Shown one piece after another: positions 1-7,934 of a DNA stretch of 64,000 bases; position 1 is the first letter of the stretch; every line of letters starts with the position of its first letter. Source of the DNA: Terriglobia bacterium (GTDB taxonomy: Bacteria > Acidobacteriota > Terriglobia > JAJPHL01); contig JAJPHL010000037.1 of assembly GCA_021325275.1 (NCBI GenBank), forward strand, positions 124,001 through 188,000, written 5' to 3'. The position numbers were made by a program, and so were the translations under genes. The notes under the pieces are model-generated. The model made no database searches. It was not told the origin of the DNA and saw only the letters and a program-made list of their open reading frames with translations.

Positions 1-1
1 A

Positions 2-640
2 CTGGAGCAGCAGGCGCCAAAAGTGCTGGTGTGGCGCTATATCACCGGGACTTTCCTGTTCCAGATTCCGATCCAAAAGGAAAGTCTGATTCTGCCGGTC
101 GACGAGAACCTGCTGGCGATCTTCAAGTGGCGGCTCGGCTTGATTGGTCCACACAACCGCTGGACGCCGGTGCTCGAACGGTTCATCGCCTATCTCGTGG
201 CACGAATCCTGGCGATGGGAGGAAATCCGGCACTGATTCCGCCTTCGGCCAACGGCTACTACAACCCCAGCCATGGAGGTCACGGCGGCGGACATCCGGG
301 CGGTCACGGTGGTGGGCATCCTGGACACCCCGGCGGACATGGCGGTGGCTTGGGCGGCGGACATGGCGGTCATCCTGGCGCTCACGGTTGTGAGTTGCAC
401 GCGTACACGGGCAAAGTCTCCGACATGGTCTTCGACCGCTTCGGCGACTTTGAAGGCTTCGGACTCCACACCGAGACCTGCGAGGAGCGCCGCTTCCACG
501 CTCACGAATCGGAGATGCAGGCGTTGATCTATCGCGCCTGGACCGAGCGTTTCGTGATCACCGTGTTCGTGGAGCACGAGGAATCGCATGAAGTGGCATC
601 GGTAGTCCTGCGGCGCGCGCCACGCGCGCTGGGGGATTAA
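2..640 (+). CDS. Gly/His-rich protein, 3' portion (truncated by window edge)
   Basis: The frame is open to the left edge, so only the last ~212 codons are visible; the first in-window GTG (23) is probably not the real start. About 80 residues of ordinary sequence (VWRYITGTFLFQIP, RFIAYLVARILAMGG) precede a low-complexity block of about 40 residues made of GGH, GHP and HPGG units, encoded at about 269-395. The last ~80 residues are acidic and ordinary. I do not recognise the family. Histidine-rich glycine linkers often bind Ni or Zn, so metal storage or binding is a possibility from composition only. A perfect 11-bp hairpin lies 10 bases after the stop. The 3' end overlaps the convergent gene at 558-1628 by 83 bases. 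Confidence 0.6.
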   Translation: MEQQAPKVLVWRYITGTFLFQIPIQKESLILPVDENLLAIFKWRLGLIGPHNRWTPVLERFIAYLVARILAMGGNPALIPPSANGYYNPSHGGHGGGHPGGHGGGHPGHPGGHGGGLGGGHGGHPGAHGCELHAYTGKVSDMVFDRFGDFEGFGLHTETCEERRFHAHESEMQALIYRAWTERFVITVFVEHEESHEVASVVLRRAPRALGD

Positions 641-1628
641 CGAGTGAGGCAGGTTGGGCGTCGACTCCGGCGCCCAACCTGAAATTGTTGTACCAACGCA
701 GGACGCGGAGCGCGCGCAGCGTATTCCAACGGCTTGCGCTGCCGATCTTGGTCTCCATCTCTAACGGAATACGTTCGGGATGAAGAAGGTTCAGCGGCCA
801 GCGCCCGTTCTGATGACGGCGCGCAATCACGATGTGGATGGCTTCACGGACGCGGCTATCCGGTTTGATCCCGGCCTTCCGTAGATAGTCGAGTCCGCGC
901 AACACGTCGTAATGCCAAAACGTCGGGAACGAGAATCGTAACCAGCGCTCGTCGATGACTTGGCCGGTGCGAAGCGAGCGGAACATGCGGCGTTCCAGGA
1001 GATAATTTTCGGCGCGTCGGCGAGCCCTTGTGACAGCCGCCGATTTGCGTCCTGTTCGTTCGTAATCGAGCAATCCTTCGAGCACACAGATGGTGGTGTG
1101 AAACGAAGAGCGCCGGCTAGGAGGACGTTTCGGCGACAAGAAGGGCCATGCTTCGCAGTTCCAGCCGCCATCGTCTAGCTGTTCGCTGAGGAGTCGATTT
1201 GCGAGTGCATCGTTGGGTTCCGTGAAATACGCACCAAGGCCGAGGATTCTGCCGTTGATGCAGGGCTCGGTTTCGCCGTTAAAGTAAGGCCGGTTGTCGA
1301 GCCACTTAAACACCAGCCGCTTCTCGATGCGGTCGATCATTTTGCGGGCCTGCTTGCTGGCGGGGTCCAGACCGAGGTCCTTCAAAGCGATGAGACTATT
1401 GAGCGTAACCAGGTCCCACTTCCGCGGCTCGCCCCAGTAGCCGCCAGGAGACTGAGCGGCGAGAAGTTGGGCTCCCCAGCCGTCGGTGGCAATGCGCGAA
1501 CGCTCGGCTGCAATGGCGTCGGGAGCGTCATCGGTCAGGTCGCTCATGACCTGCCAACGGATGGCGGGGTCGGTATCGAGGAGCCATTTGATGTGTGCGG
1601 GCCGGGGTGGATAATCGCGTCGCGGCAT
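558..1628 (-). CDS. Squalene-cyclase/prenyltransferase-fold protein
   Basis: The 356-residue protein begins with the pattern MPRRDYPPRPAHIKWLLD and continues with repeated helical Trp/Gln-type segments (QSPGGYWGEP, LNSLIALKDLGLDP, LDDGGWNCEAWP, HYDVLRGLDYL). This is the alpha/alpha-toroid fold shared by squalene cyclases and prenyltransferases. At about half the length of a true cyclase, and with no DxDD motif visible, it is not expected to cyclise squalene; its substrate is unknown. The recognisable domain ends at RWNTLRALRVLRWYNNFR. The last ~38 residues are rich in Ala and Pro, run through the hairpin 650-681 and lie antisense to the neighbouring gene, so they look like a stop-loss extension. 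No signal peptide is evident. Confidence 0.7.
   Translation of the reverse strand: MPRRDYPPRPAHIKWLLDTDPAIRWQVMSDLTDDAPDAIAAERSRIATDGWGAQLLAAQSPGGYWGEPRKWDLVTLNSLIALKDLGLDPASKQARKMIDRIEKRLVFKWLDNRPYFNGETEPCINGRILGLGAYFTEPNDALANRLLSEQLDDGGWNCEAWPFLSPKRPPSRRSSFHTTICVLEGLLDYERTGRKSAAVTRARRRAENYLLERRMFRSLRTGQVIDERWLRFSFPTFWHYDVLRGLDYLRKAGIKPDSRVREAIHIVIARRHQNGRWPLNLLHPERIPLEMETKIGSASRWNTLRALRVLRWYNNFRLGAGVDAQPASLVNPPARVARAAGLPMPLHAIPRAPRTR
650..681. terminator. Perfect 11-bp hairpin after the Gly/His-rich gene
   Basis: CAGGTTGGGCG (650-660) and its exact complement (671-681) flank a 10-nt loop. It sits just after the stop at 640 and is a good terminator stem, but there is no strong T-run on the plus side (TTGTTG only). 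It lies inside the 3' tail of the opposite-strand reading frame 558-1628, which argues that this tail is a late addition. Confidence 0.5.
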
Positions 1629-1755
1629 TGGTCCGTTATAGCACGTGCTCTCGCCCTGTTTGATGGCCTACAATTGGGCAGGAACCGCGAGCGGGATCCT
1701 AAAGCGACGGCGTGACTGCGGGTTCGATCCCGTCTCGTGCTCCATCCTTTGAAAC

Positions 1756-2232
1756 ATGCTTTCGAATCCGATTTCAGCGAAGATCGTCGACTTCATCGAA
1801 CGAATCGGACTGCCGGTGTGGTACCGCGCCATCGATGATCCCACGGTGCTGCCTGGGATCGATACGCGAGACGGTGGTTTGGTGATCGATGAAACGAGAA
1901 TGCTCTATCCCGGCGATTTGCTGCACGAGGCCGGGCATCTCGCCGTGCTCACGCCCGAGGAGCGTAACGTGAGTCGTCCCGATCTCTCCCAGCCCGCTGG
2001 CGAACTGGGCGCGATCGCCTGGTCGTGGGCGGCCGCTGTTCATTTGCAGATCGATCCGCGCATCGTGTTTCACCCGCACGGTTATCGCGGCGGATCGGAC
2101 GCCCTCATCGAGAACTTCGAGGCCGGCCGTTTCATTGGCGTGCCGTTCTTGGGTTGGATCGGATTGACCAGCGTTCCAACGTATCCGCAGATGCGGATGT
2201 GGTTGCGTGCGTCACCGCACAGCCAACTCTGA
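1756..2232 (+). CDS. Conserved hypothetical protein with HExxH metallopeptidase-like motif
   Basis: The 158-residue protein has no signal peptide and no membrane segment. Residues around 57-61 read HEAGH, inside the string GDLLHEAGHLAVL, which matches the zinc-binding HExxH helix of gluzincin-type peptidases. Further histidines (HLQ, FHPHGY) could supply a third ligand. The C-terminal half (IAWSWAAAVHLQIDP, GVPFLGWIG) is hydrophobic but not clearly transmembrane. I cannot assign a substrate, and a purely structural zinc site is equally possible. It stands alone between a minus-strand gene and marC. The start ATG has no clear Shine-Dalgarno sequence. Confidence 0.6.
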   Translation: MLSNPISAKIVDFIERIGLPVWYRAIDDPTVLPGIDTRDGGLVIDETRMLYPGDLLHEAGHLAVLTPEERNVSRPDLSQPAGELGAIAWSWAAAVHLQIDPRIVFHPHGYRGGSDALIENFEAGRFIGVPFLGWIGLTSVPTYPQMRMWLRASPHSQL

Positions 2233-2263
2233 TCGCATGGTCCAACCGATTACATCAACGTGG

Positions 2264-2920
2264 TCAATGTGCGAGAACCGATCCTAGCAGTACGCGCAGT
2301 CCATTCCAAAGAATCTGCACTCCGATGCAGACCAAAAGAAAAGACGATAAGCGCAGAATCACGTTCATTCCGCTCGGTCCCACGGCGCGCGCCAAGCGAT
2401 CCGCAAAGGCATAACAAAGGAAGACGCTCAGCGCGATCAACACGGATCCGATGACCGCAGCAATCAGAGTGAGGGGATGAAAGCCCGAATGGTCGGGTGC
2501 GTTCGCTCCCAACGTGATCGCCACGGAAATCGAACCCGGCCCAACCGTCAATGGCAATGTCAGCGGATAGAAAGCCTTTCGCAGCGGATCTTCGGCGCTC
2601 GTGTCGCGCCGCACATCACGGCGCTCGTCTTGGTCCGGACGTTTTAACATGGCCCAGCCGGTGGAGATCACGATCAATCCGCCGCCGACCTGCACGACCG
2701 GTATCGAAATGCCGAAGAAGGAGAGCACATGCGTCCCAATGAAATACGATCCCAGCAAAAGAATCCAACTATTGATCGCGATTTGCCAAGACAGTGCGCG
2801 GCGCGCCTGCGCGGGATAGTCGCTCGTGAGAGCCAGGAACATGGGGCTGCCGCCCAGCGGATTCACAATCGGAAACAACGCGCTGACAATCAGGATGACG
2901 CTCTTGGCGATTTCGGTCAC
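2264..2920 (-). CDS. marC: MarC-family integral membrane protein
   Basis: The 218-residue protein has about six hydrophobic segments and the MarC hallmarks: an N-terminal helix with FPIVNPLGGSPMFLALT, GGGLIVISTGWAML, then PLTLPLTVGPGSISVAI after a charged cytoplasmic loop (RPDQDERRDVRRDTSAED). Length and arrangement are typical of the family. MarC was once linked to multiple antibiotic resistance, but its substrate and function are unknown. It is transcribed alone, converging on the HExxH gene and divergent from the FAD monooxygenase. Confidence 0.88.
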   Translation of the reverse strand: MTEIAKSVILIVSALFPIVNPLGGSPMFLALTSDYPAQARRALSWQIAINSWILLLGSYFIGTHVLSFFGISIPVVQVGGGLIVISTGWAMLKRPDQDERRDVRRDTSAEDPLRKAFYPLTLPLTVGPGSISVAITLGANAPDHSGFHPLTLIAAVIGSVLIALSVFLCYAFADRLARAVGPSGMNVILRLSSFLLVCIGVQILWNGLRVLLGSVLAH

Positions 2921-2988
2921 GGTTTCTTCAAGATATCACCTCTCGAAAACCGGCAACGGTTCGCGCGAAACGGGCGTCACAAGAGCGT

Positions 2989-4521
2989 ATGGCCGATGGG
3001 CGAGTCCTCGTTGTCGGAGCCGGGCCAACCGGTTTGAATTTGGCGCTGAGTTTGGCGCGGCGCGGCGTTGCGGTCCGGTTGATTTCCGACGCCAGCGGTC
3101 CAGGTGAACACTCCCGCGCGATGGTCGTGCAGGCGCGCACGCTCGAATTCTACGACCAATTCGGTTTCGCCGACGAAGTCGTGCGAGCCGGAATCCCGGG
3201 CGCGAACGTTCATTGGAGAGAAGGCGGCCCGGGCGGTCACGAGATTCGCTCGGTCAGTTTCAAGGATTTAGGCGAAGGCCTCAGCCCATTCCCGTTCCCG
3301 CTGAATTATCCGCAAGACGATCACGAGCGATTTCTCGTCGACAAGCTGCGCGAGTCGGGCGTCAACGTCGAATGGGGATCGCGCCTCGCGGGCTTTGAGC
3401 AACTTCCTCGCGGAATCATTGCCGCCATCGCGTACGAGGGCCGCACCGAGCACGCCGAGTTCGCCTACCTTGGCGGCTGCGACGGCGCGCACAGCGCGGT
3501 GCGCGAGACGTTGGGTATCGGATTTCAAGGCGGCACGTACGAGCAGCTCTTCTATGTCGCCGACGTTAAGATTAATCGGGGATTCGATCAGGATTTGTAC
3601 TTCAACATCGGTGAACACATTCTCACTTTGATGTTCCCGGTACGGTCGAGCGGAATGCAGCGTTTGATCGGTCTCGTGCCGCCGGAGCTTTCCACGCGCG
3701 ACGATTTGAAGTTCGAGGACATTCGCGCGCAGCAAGAACAACTGTTGGATGTGAAGGTGACCGAGGTGAATTGGTTCTCGGCGTATCGCGTGCATCATCG
3801 CGTGGCCGAGCATTTTCGCGCCGGCCGGGCGTTTCTGCTGGGCGACGCCGCGCACATTCACAGCCCCGTGGGCGGGCAGGGAATGAACACGGGGATCGGC
3901 GACGCGATCAACCTGGGATGGAAACTCGCGCAGGTGTTGCAAGGCCGTGCCGCGGATTCACTGCTTGATACTTACGAGCCCGAGCGCATGGGTTTTGCGC
4001 AAACATTGGTCGCCACGACCGATCGCGCCTTCACGCCGATCGTCGCCGAAGGACTCAAGGGTGAGATTACGCGAAAAATCCTGGGGCCGCTTTTCGTGAC
4101 CGCTGCCACGCGATTCGCGCTAGGACGACACGCGATGTTTCGCCTCGTGTCGCAAACGCGGATTCATTACGCGGATAGTCCGCTGAGCGAAGGACGCGCC
4201 GGCGAAGTGCTTGGCGGCGACCGCCTGCCGTGGTTTCGCATGGACGGCACAAGCAATTTCGCGCCGCTGCGATCGCTCGACTGGCAGGTGCACGTTTACG
4301 GAAAGATCCACGACGCGCTGGTCGCCGCTTGTCGCGAGATGAGTCTGGCGGTTCACGAATTCCTCTGGACCGACGCAGCCGCCGACTGCGGACTTCAGCG
4401 CGACGCAATGTATTTGATCCGCCCCGACGGTCACGTCGCGCTCGCTGCGTCATTGCAAAGCGCCGAGATCGTGAAGAATTTCGCGGACCGTTTCGGTCTC
4501 CGGTTCACGAATCTCCCGTGA
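2989..4521 (+). CDS. FAD-dependent aromatic-type monooxygenase (PHBH/UbiH-like)
   Basis: The 510-residue flavoprotein starts with a Rossmann GxGxxG (VLVVGAGPTGLNLAL, residues ~5-19). It also has the second FAD motif of group A monooxygenases, FLLGDAAHIHSPVGGQGMN at about residues 281-299, and a C-terminal thioredoxin-like domain as in phenol and tetracycline hydroxylases. It is expected to hydroxylate an aromatic or polyketide substrate using NAD(P)H and O2; the substrate cannot be read from the sequence. No pathway genes flank it. The 3' end overlaps the convergent glycosyltransferase by 17 bases. Confidence 0.85.
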   Translation: MADGRVLVVGAGPTGLNLALSLARRGVAVRLISDASGPGEHSRAMVVQARTLEFYDQFGFADEVVRAGIPGANVHWREGGPGGHEIRSVSFKDLGEGLSPFPFPLNYPQDDHERFLVDKLRESGVNVEWGSRLAGFEQLPRGIIAAIAYEGRTEHAEFAYLGGCDGAHSAVRETLGIGFQGGTYEQLFYVADVKINRGFDQDLYFNIGEHILTLMFPVRSSGMQRLIGLVPPELSTRDDLKFEDIRAQQEQLLDVKVTEVNWFSAYRVHHRVAEHFRAGRAFLLGDAAHIHSPVGGQGMNTGIGDAINLGWKLAQVLQGRAADSLLDTYEPERMGFAQTLVATTDRAFTPIVAEGLKGEITRKILGPLFVTAATRFALGRHAMFRLVSQTRIHYADSPLSEGRAGEVLGGDRLPWFRMDGTSNFAPLRSLDWQVHVYGKIHDALVAACREMSLAVHEFLWTDAAADCGLQRDAMYLIRPDGHVALAASLQSAEIVKNFADRFGLRFTNLP

Positions 4522-5350
4522 TCCGTCCCGCTTCATAGGCGATCGTCGCCGCGACGCTCATGAGTCCGAGCACGGCGACGCGCAGCGGTCCGTAGCGGGC
4601 ATCTCTCGCGGTTCGCCGCACGATTTCCCAGCGTTGGCCGAAACCGAGCGGACGCGTCTGACTGAGCGTTTGAAAAACCGCGTAGCTGCGGCCGTACGTC
4701 CACATCTTTCCCAGCCAGTCGCGCGCGCGTTCGATCTCCAGGTGACGAATCGCCATAGTTGGAATGTAGCGCACCGCCGCGCCGCCGTACGCTTGCACGA
4801 CTTTGCTGACGAAAACTGTGTCGCCGCCGCGCTTGAGTTCGTGGAATGGTCCGATGCGGTCGAATACTTCGCGCCGCGTCGCCAGGTTGTTCGTGTATCC
4901 GTACCAGCAGTCGTGCGCGCCGCCTGAAAAAACGTAGAGCGCGCGTTGATGTTCATAATCGGCGGCAATCGCCAGCGCAAAACTCTCGTGCGCGAAGCGG
5001 CGTCCGCCCTGCGCTACCGCCACCGATTGACCGGAGAGAGTCTCGGCGATTCGTGCCAGCCAATCCGGCGCGACTTGGCAATCGGAATCGGTAAACGCCA
5101 GAATCGCGCCGCGTGACGCGCGGACGCCGGCGTTGCGCGCCGCGTAGGATCCGCGCTTTGTCTCGGTGAGCACTACGACGCCGGGAAAACGCCGGGCCAC
5201 CGCGGCGGAATCGTCCTCCGAGGCGTTGTCCACCACGATCACTTCATAGCGATCGCGCGGGAACGACTGTGCCGTCAAGCTCTCCAGGCATTTCGCTAAA
5301 AAGCCAGCCTGATTGAAGCACGGCACGATTACGGAAATGTCCAGCGGCAT
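4505..5350 (-). CDS. Family 2 glycosyltransferase
   Basis: From the ATG at 5350 the protein is 281 residues and opens directly with the GT2 fold: ISVIVPCFNQAGFL, VIVVDNASEDDS, and the DxD-like AFTDSDCQVAPDW that binds metal and nucleotide sugar. A longer frame reaches 5437, but it only adds a basic string lying inside the preceding gene, so I reject it. The C-terminal region has one or two hydrophobic stretches (LRVAVLGLMSVAATIAYEAG), suggesting membrane association. It overlaps the radical SAM gene by 22 bases and is the last gene of a three-gene minus-strand operon. Confidence 0.85.
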   Translation of the reverse strand: MPLDISVIVPCFNQAGFLAKCLESLTAQSFPRDRYEVIVVDNASEDDSAAVARRFPGVVVLTETKRGSYAARNAGVRASRGAILAFTDSDCQVAPDWLARIAETLSGQSVAVAQGGRRFAHESFALAIAADYEHQRALYVFSGGAHDCWYGYTNNLATRREVFDRIGPFHELKRGGDTVFVSKVVQAYGGAAVRYIPTMAIRHLEIERARDWLGKMWTYGRSYAVFQTLSQTRPLGFGQRWEIVRRTARDARYGPLRVAVLGLMSVAATIAYEAGRITGDS

Positions 5351-6405
5351 CGGAAGGCCAACTCCTCGACGGCGCGGCACACGGCGCCTACGCACCATAA
5401 GACGAAACGATTCGCGAGACCCGCGCGGTATAGCCAATCGAGCACCGCGCCGGGAATATCGACTTCATGCGGCGTGAGCCAGCGTCCGGACTTTTCCATG
5501 TCGAGATACAGGCTGCATGTAGTACACGGAATATCGTCGCGCGACGGTTCGTGACCCTGCAGCATGCCGCGCGCGTAGCGCATCTTTTCCGAATTTGCTA
5601 CCACGGTAAGTTCTTCGGTGAACGCATTGCCGCCGAACTCGCCCCAAAAGTTTCGACAGCAGCCCAGCACGCGGCCGTCCCAATTCACTTGCGGGAAGTG
5701 CCAAAGCTGGCGGCAGATCGATCGCATGTAGTCGACGCCGTATTTCTCGCGATAGTCGTTGCGGCCCTGAATTGTACCAAGTTCGATTTGCACGAGGTCA
5801 TTGGCTTCGTTCCACGCAAGTTTCACGCGAAAGCGCATGCCGAGACTTTGCGCCATTGCGCGCGCTGCCGCGATCTCTTGCTGGTTGTGCGGAAACGAAA
5901 TGAATTGCCAAGTGAGTCGCGGATACGGCGAGCGATAGCGCGCCTTGAACGATTGAATCTTGCGAATGTTCGAGATCACGGTGTCGAAGTCGCCGCCCAC
6001 GCGATAGCGTGAGTAAGTCTCCGCGCTTGCGCCGTCGATGGAGCAGGTGATCCGGCGGAAGCGAAACTTGGCGAGCGCCTCGAGCGCTTCGTCGGACGCG
6101 GTGTTCAAGTTCGCGCCGTTTTCAGCGGTCAAATGCACGCCGCGCTCGAACGCGCATTGCATGATCTTCGGTAGTTGCGGATTCAAGAACAACTCGCCGT
6201 AGTTGCTGAGTTCGATGTGTCGCAAGGACGGATTGCGATCGAGCAACTGTTCGAACGCTTCCAACTTTAAGTGGCCCGTTCCGATGACTGGGCCCGTTTC
6301 GCCCGTGGCCGTGGGACACTCCGGGCAGCGAAGCTGGCAGGCCGACGTCGCTTCCAAGCGCAGTCTTCTCGGTCGGACGGGCGGCCGGACTGTCGCATCG
6401 CTCAT
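5329..6405 (-). CDS. Radical SAM protein with SPASM-like C-terminal cysteines
   Basis: The N-terminal motif CQLRCPEC (CX3CX2C) binds the [4Fe-4S] cluster that cleaves S-adenosylmethionine. ELSNYGELFLNP and the ITCSIDGAS segment are usual for the radical SAM barrel. A C-terminal region with SIC, VLGCCRNFWGE and IPCTTC resembles a SPASM/twitch extension that holds auxiliary clusters. Such enzymes modify peptides or sugars; no precursor peptide is visible nearby. I chose the ATG at 6405 because it forms an ATGA overlap with the AAA gene stop; the ATG at 6414 is the alternative. The last ~25 residues are hydrophobic, so the enzyme may be peripheral to the membrane. Confidence 0.82.
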   Translation of the reverse strand: MSDATVRPPVRPRRLRLEATSACQLRCPECPTATGETGPVIGTGHLKLEAFEQLLDRNPSLRHIELSNYGELFLNPQLPKIMQCAFERGVHLTAENGANLNTASDEALEALAKFRFRRITCSIDGASAETYSRYRVGGDFDTVISNIRKIQSFKARYRSPYPRLTWQFISFPHNQQEIAAARAMAQSLGMRFRVKLAWNEANDLVQIELGTIQGRNDYREKYGVDYMRSICRQLWHFPQVNWDGRVLGCCRNFWGEFGGNAFTEELTVVANSEKMRYARGMLQGHEPSRDDIPCTTCSLYLDMEKSGRWLTPHEVDIPGAVLDWLYRAGLANRFVLWCVGAVCRAVEELAFRCRWTFP

Positions 6406-7652
6406 GCCCGACATTGTATCGGCTCTTCTGATCGCGTGCGGCGACCATTCGATTGTTCGAGCGCCAGCAGCAAGCCTTGCACTTCGGCCATCGTCTCCGC
6501 GGATTGCGCCGCTTCGAGGAACGCGAGTTCATCCATCTCGTCCGCCTGCGGAAAGAAGCGGCGATACAAGTCCAGCTTTTGTTGTTCGCACGCTTGGCCG
6601 AGGTACAGTTTGTAGTCGATTCGCCCCGGACGCAGCAACGCAGCGTCGAGTTGCTCGATGCGATTGGTGGTCATCGCGAACATCACGCCGGCCGGCGCGA
6701 GAAAACCGTCGAGTACGTTGAGCAGGCCGGAGAGCGTCACGCCTTTGTCCGGCGTGGTGCTCTCCTTGTCGGCTTCCGGCGTTTCCGCGCGCGGTGCACG
6801 CGCCTTGCTGCCGCCCATGCAATCGATGTCTTCAAACAGCACGACCGAGTGTCCCGGCACTTGACCGACGGCATGCGCCAAGCTGCGATCGTTGAACTCG
6901 GAAAGATTCACGATGTAAATCGACATTCCGAAGTGCGCGCCCACCGCCGACACCAGTGACGTTTTTCCGGTTCCCGGAGGGCCGTAGAGCAAATAGCCGC
7001 GATGATACGGCACGCCGAGCAACTCGTAGCGCTTCTTCGAGCGGCGAAAGCGCGCCATGTCTTCCAGCAGCAATTCTTTATCGTCGTCGCGCAGAACTAC
7101 CGAATCGATCAGCCGTGGCGCATAACCTTCCAGCCAATCCCAGCCGTCGTTGTAGACGTACAAAAGCGACCGCGGACCATTGCGCTTCTCGTGAGATCGC
7201 ACGACGTCCTCAACGAATCGTTGAAGCACGATGCGGTCGCGTCCTAGCGTACGAAACGTCAGGGACTCCAGTCGACGCATAACCGCGAAGCCTTCACCGG
7301 ACTTTTCGGTCCGCGAGAACCATACTTCAAACGGGCGTCCCGCGAACCAGAACCAATGCTTGCCCGGCGCGGGAATCATCGCAATGCGATCGTTGCGGAG
7401 TTTCGTATCGAGGTCCACGCGACGCACGCGCTTGGTGAACGCTTGATCGAGAAACCACTCCTTCACCCACACGAAGGCCGCGTCATCGTCGGAGACGGTG
7501 ACCGTCATGGTTGTTTGGCGAACAAACCAATCCCAAACGATTTCAGGAATGGCGCGGAGCCACATGCTCACGGCTCCCACGATCATCAACACCAAGCCGC
7601 CGGACGCAAATTCGTTCCGGCTGCTCAAAACACTTTTGAGAATTTGCCACAT
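6402..7652 (-). CDS. BCS1-like AAA ATPase with N-terminal membrane helix
   Basis: The protein is 416 residues from the ATG at 7652 (MWQILKSV). A transmembrane helix (GGLVLMIVGAVSMWL, ~residues 17-32) is followed by a BCS1-type middle region (MTVTVSDDDAAFVWVKEW) and a C-terminal AAA module: Walker A GPPGTGKT, Walker B VVLFEDIDC, sensor TTNR, and LLRPGRIDYKLYLG. Mitochondrial BCS1 is a membrane AAA that translocates the folded Rieske protein; bacterial relatives are poorly understood. It heads the operon with the radical SAM enzyme and glycosyltransferase. An upstream GTG/ATG extension to 7763 is basic and cysteine-rich and unlikely to be translated. Confidence 0.85.
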   Translation of the reverse strand: MWQILKSVLSSRNEFASGGLVLMIVGAVSMWLRAIPEIVWDWFVRQTTMTVTVSDDDAAFVWVKEWFLDQAFTKRVRRVDLDTKLRNDRIAMIPAPGKHWFWFAGRPFEVWFSRTEKSGEGFAVMRRLESLTFRTLGRDRIVLQRFVEDVVRSHEKRNGPRSLLYVYNDGWDWLEGYAPRLIDSVVLRDDDKELLLEDMARFRRSKKRYELLGVPYHRGYLLYGPPGTGKTSLVSAVGAHFGMSIYIVNLSEFNDRSLAHAVGQVPGHSVVLFEDIDCMGGSKARAPRAETPEADKESTTPDKGVTLSGLLNVLDGFLAPAGVMFAMTTNRIEQLDAALLRPGRIDYKLYLGQACEQQKLDLYRRFFPQADEMDELAFLEAAQSAETMAEVQGLLLALEQSNGRRTRSEEPIQCRA

Positions 7653-7934
7653 ACTCGCTTTTTCACCTGTGCGTCGACACACGCATTGCGTCGACAGTAA
7701 CGTTGTAGGTGTGCAGGAGCGAAAGCGGCGAGTGTTTACTTCAGGACAAACGACGCCCAGCAACTGCTACCTATTCGCGGCGGTTTGAGATTCGCGAGTT
7801 GGATGCGAACAAACATAGGGACGTCTCCAAATTTGATCCGGCCGAAGGTTAGCGGGCGAGAAGAAACGATACCACAAGTGGATTCCAGAGGCAAGTGTAC
7901 GGCAGCAGGAAACGAGTGTGGCGCGCTGATCGCT

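Noticed and set aside
1641-1744. A functional tRNA gene
   Set aside because: The T-arm and CCA end look right but no D-arm or anticodon arm can be drawn and the acceptor has a mismatch; kept only as a low-interest observation.
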